Assembly: GCF_000802235.1 (NCBI RefSeq)
Contig: NZ_JTDL01000016.1
Location: 34,816 to 98,815, forward strand
Length of the DNA: 64,000 nt
Source of the DNA: Sinomonas humi
GTDB taxonomy: Bacteria > Actinomycetota > Actinomycetes > Actinomycetales > Micrococcaceae
Direction: 5' to 3'
In this document: in pieces, positions 63,213 to 64,000 of the stretch
How the letters are laid out: each line of letters starts with the position of its first letter
How positions within the stretch are numbered: the stretch's first letter is position 1
Position numbers and translations under genes: made by a program
The notes under the pieces: model-generated
Told to the model about the DNA's origin: nothing
Databases searched by the model: none
The model's input: only the letters and a program-made list of their open reading frames with translations

Positions 63213-64000
63213 ATGTCCGACGCCGCACCGACGCAGCACTCGACCGCGGCCTCGGGTGCGGCGCGCCGCCCGGACTACCAGACCAGGGTCGCGTGGTCCG
63301 AGTCGCTCTGCGACTACGACTTCGGCCCCCGCCATCCCATGCATCCGAGCCGGCTCGACCTCACGGCCCGGCTCTGCGAGGACTTGGGCCTCTTCTCCCT
63401 GCCGCGCGTCTCGGTCGTGGAGCCCCACGTCGCGAGCGACGACGAGCTGGCCGCCGTCCACACGCGCGAGTACATCGCCGCCGTCCGCCGCGCGAGCGAG
63501 GACCCGTCGTCGTCCGATCCGGCCCGGGGGCTCGGAACCGAAGACGACCCGGCGTTCGCGGGCATGCACGAGGCCAGCGCGCGCATCGCGGGCGGCTCGC
63601 TCGAGGCGGCCGACGCCGTCCTGGACGGCCGCGCTCAGCACGCCGTCAACTTCGCCGGCGGGATGCACCACGCGGCTGCCGACCACGCGAGCGGCTTCTG
63701 CATCTACAACGACGCGGCCCTCGCGATCCAGCGGCTGCTCGACGGCGGGATCCAACGGGTCGCGTACATCGACGTCGACGTGCACCACGGCGACGGGACG
63801 CAGGGCGTCTTCTGGAACGATCCGCGCGTCCTGACGGTCTCGCTCCACGAGAGTGGGCTCAGCCTGTTCCCCGGCACGGGGTTCCCGCACGAGATCGGCG
63901 GCCCCGACGCGGCCGGGATGGCCGTGAACGTCGCGCTCCCCGCGAGGACGGGCGACGGCGGGTGGCTGCGCGCGTTCCACGCCGTCGCCCGTCCTCGCGG
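63213..64000 (+). CDS. acuC: AcuC-like histone deacetylase family protein, 3' end outside the window
   Basis: 262 codons are visible and the frame is open at the window end. Zinc-dependent deacetylase fold: RHPMHPSRLDLT near the start, NFAGGMHHA with the catalytic His pair, FCIYNDAALAIQRLL, and the metal-binding YIDVDVHHGDGTQGVF. In bacteria AcuC deacetylates and reactivates acetyl-CoA synthetase; an acs gene lies at 32.9 kb, which fits but does not prove a link. The ATG is chosen for the TAGCCT box 6 nt upstream. Confidence 0.92.
   Translation, partial: MSDAAPTQHSTAASGAARRPDYQTRVAWSESLCDYDFGPRHPMHPSRLDLTARLCEDLGLFSLPRVSVVEPHVASDDELAAVHTREYIAAVRRASEDPSSSDPARGLGTEDDPAFAGMHEASARIAGGSLEAADAVLDGRAQHAVNFAGGMHHAAADHASGFCIYNDAALAIQRLLDGGIQRVAYIDVDVHHGDGTQGVFWNDPRVLTVSLHESGLSLFPGTGFPHEIGGPDAAGMAVNVALPARTGDGGWLRAFHAVARPR

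Overview
The window looks like chromosomal DNA of a high-GC actinobacterium in the order Micrococcales, probably Micrococcaceae (Sinomonas- or Arthrobacter-like). I infer this from gene content and order; no rRNA is present to confirm it. Supporting points are strong G/C bias at third codon positions, frequent GTG/TTG starts, many starts that look leaderless, a GlxR-type Crp, a Tad pilus locus of the reduced actinobacterial kind, and two blocks resembling the Mycobacterium tuberculosis Rv3646c-Rv3683 neighbourhood.

Layout. 1-4.7 kb: end of an SDR oxidoreductase, an SCP2-like protein, an asparaginase II family protein, then purD-purC. 4.8-6.6 kb: an HTH+TPR cytoplasmic regulator divergent from a tiny secreted pre-propeptide carrying five copies of an 11-residue peptide. 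I consider this receptor/pheromone-like pair the most interesting system here. 6.6-11.6 kb: a phosphoesterase, tRNA-Pro(CGG) and a heterodimeric ABC exporter. 11.6-19.4 kb: phosphoesterase, class A PBP, DUF4177-like protein, RidA, NUDIX, Crp, MarP-like protease and aroQ. 19.6-20.6 kb: a secreted double cupredoxin. 20.6-31.6 kb: a galactoside cluster (beta-galactosidase, alpha-galactosidase, ABC importer, Gfo/Idh/MocA dehydrogenase, LacI regulator) with paired candidate operators between divergent promoters. 31.7-32.9 kb: an AbiEi-like gene bracketed by related 30-bp repeats. 32.9-40.1 kb: acs, an alanine-rich membrane protein, nth, a CoA-type NUDIX and a PolA-like polymerase. 40.1-45.6 kb: the Tad pilus operon, each gene overlapping or nearly overlapping the next. 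45.8-53.9 kb: MrfA-like helicase, GNAT, TrhO-type rhodanese, lipoprotein, aldo/keto reductase, methyltransferase and a winged-helix regulator. 54-59.2 kb: topA-sseB-ppx-isomerase as a coupled run. 59.4-64 kb: proC, a 32-bp tandem repeat array, a Trk potassium uptake pair and the start of an AcuC-like deacetylase.

How the genes work together. Most are housekeeping: purine, shikimate and proline synthesis, DNA topology and repair, cell wall, K+ uptake, acetate activation. The galactoside cluster is a self-contained catabolic unit with its own regulator. The Tad operon encodes ATPases, inner-membrane platform, pilin and pseudopilins but no prepilin peptidase in view. Intergenic DNA carries several repeat families (GTACCCG cluster at 16.6-16.9 kb, 30-bp element at 31.7/32.9 kb, 23-bp repeats at 45.6 kb, 32-bp array at 60.5-61.0 kb), and many genes have a TAnnnT box 6-7 nt before the start codon, as expected for leaderless mRNAs.
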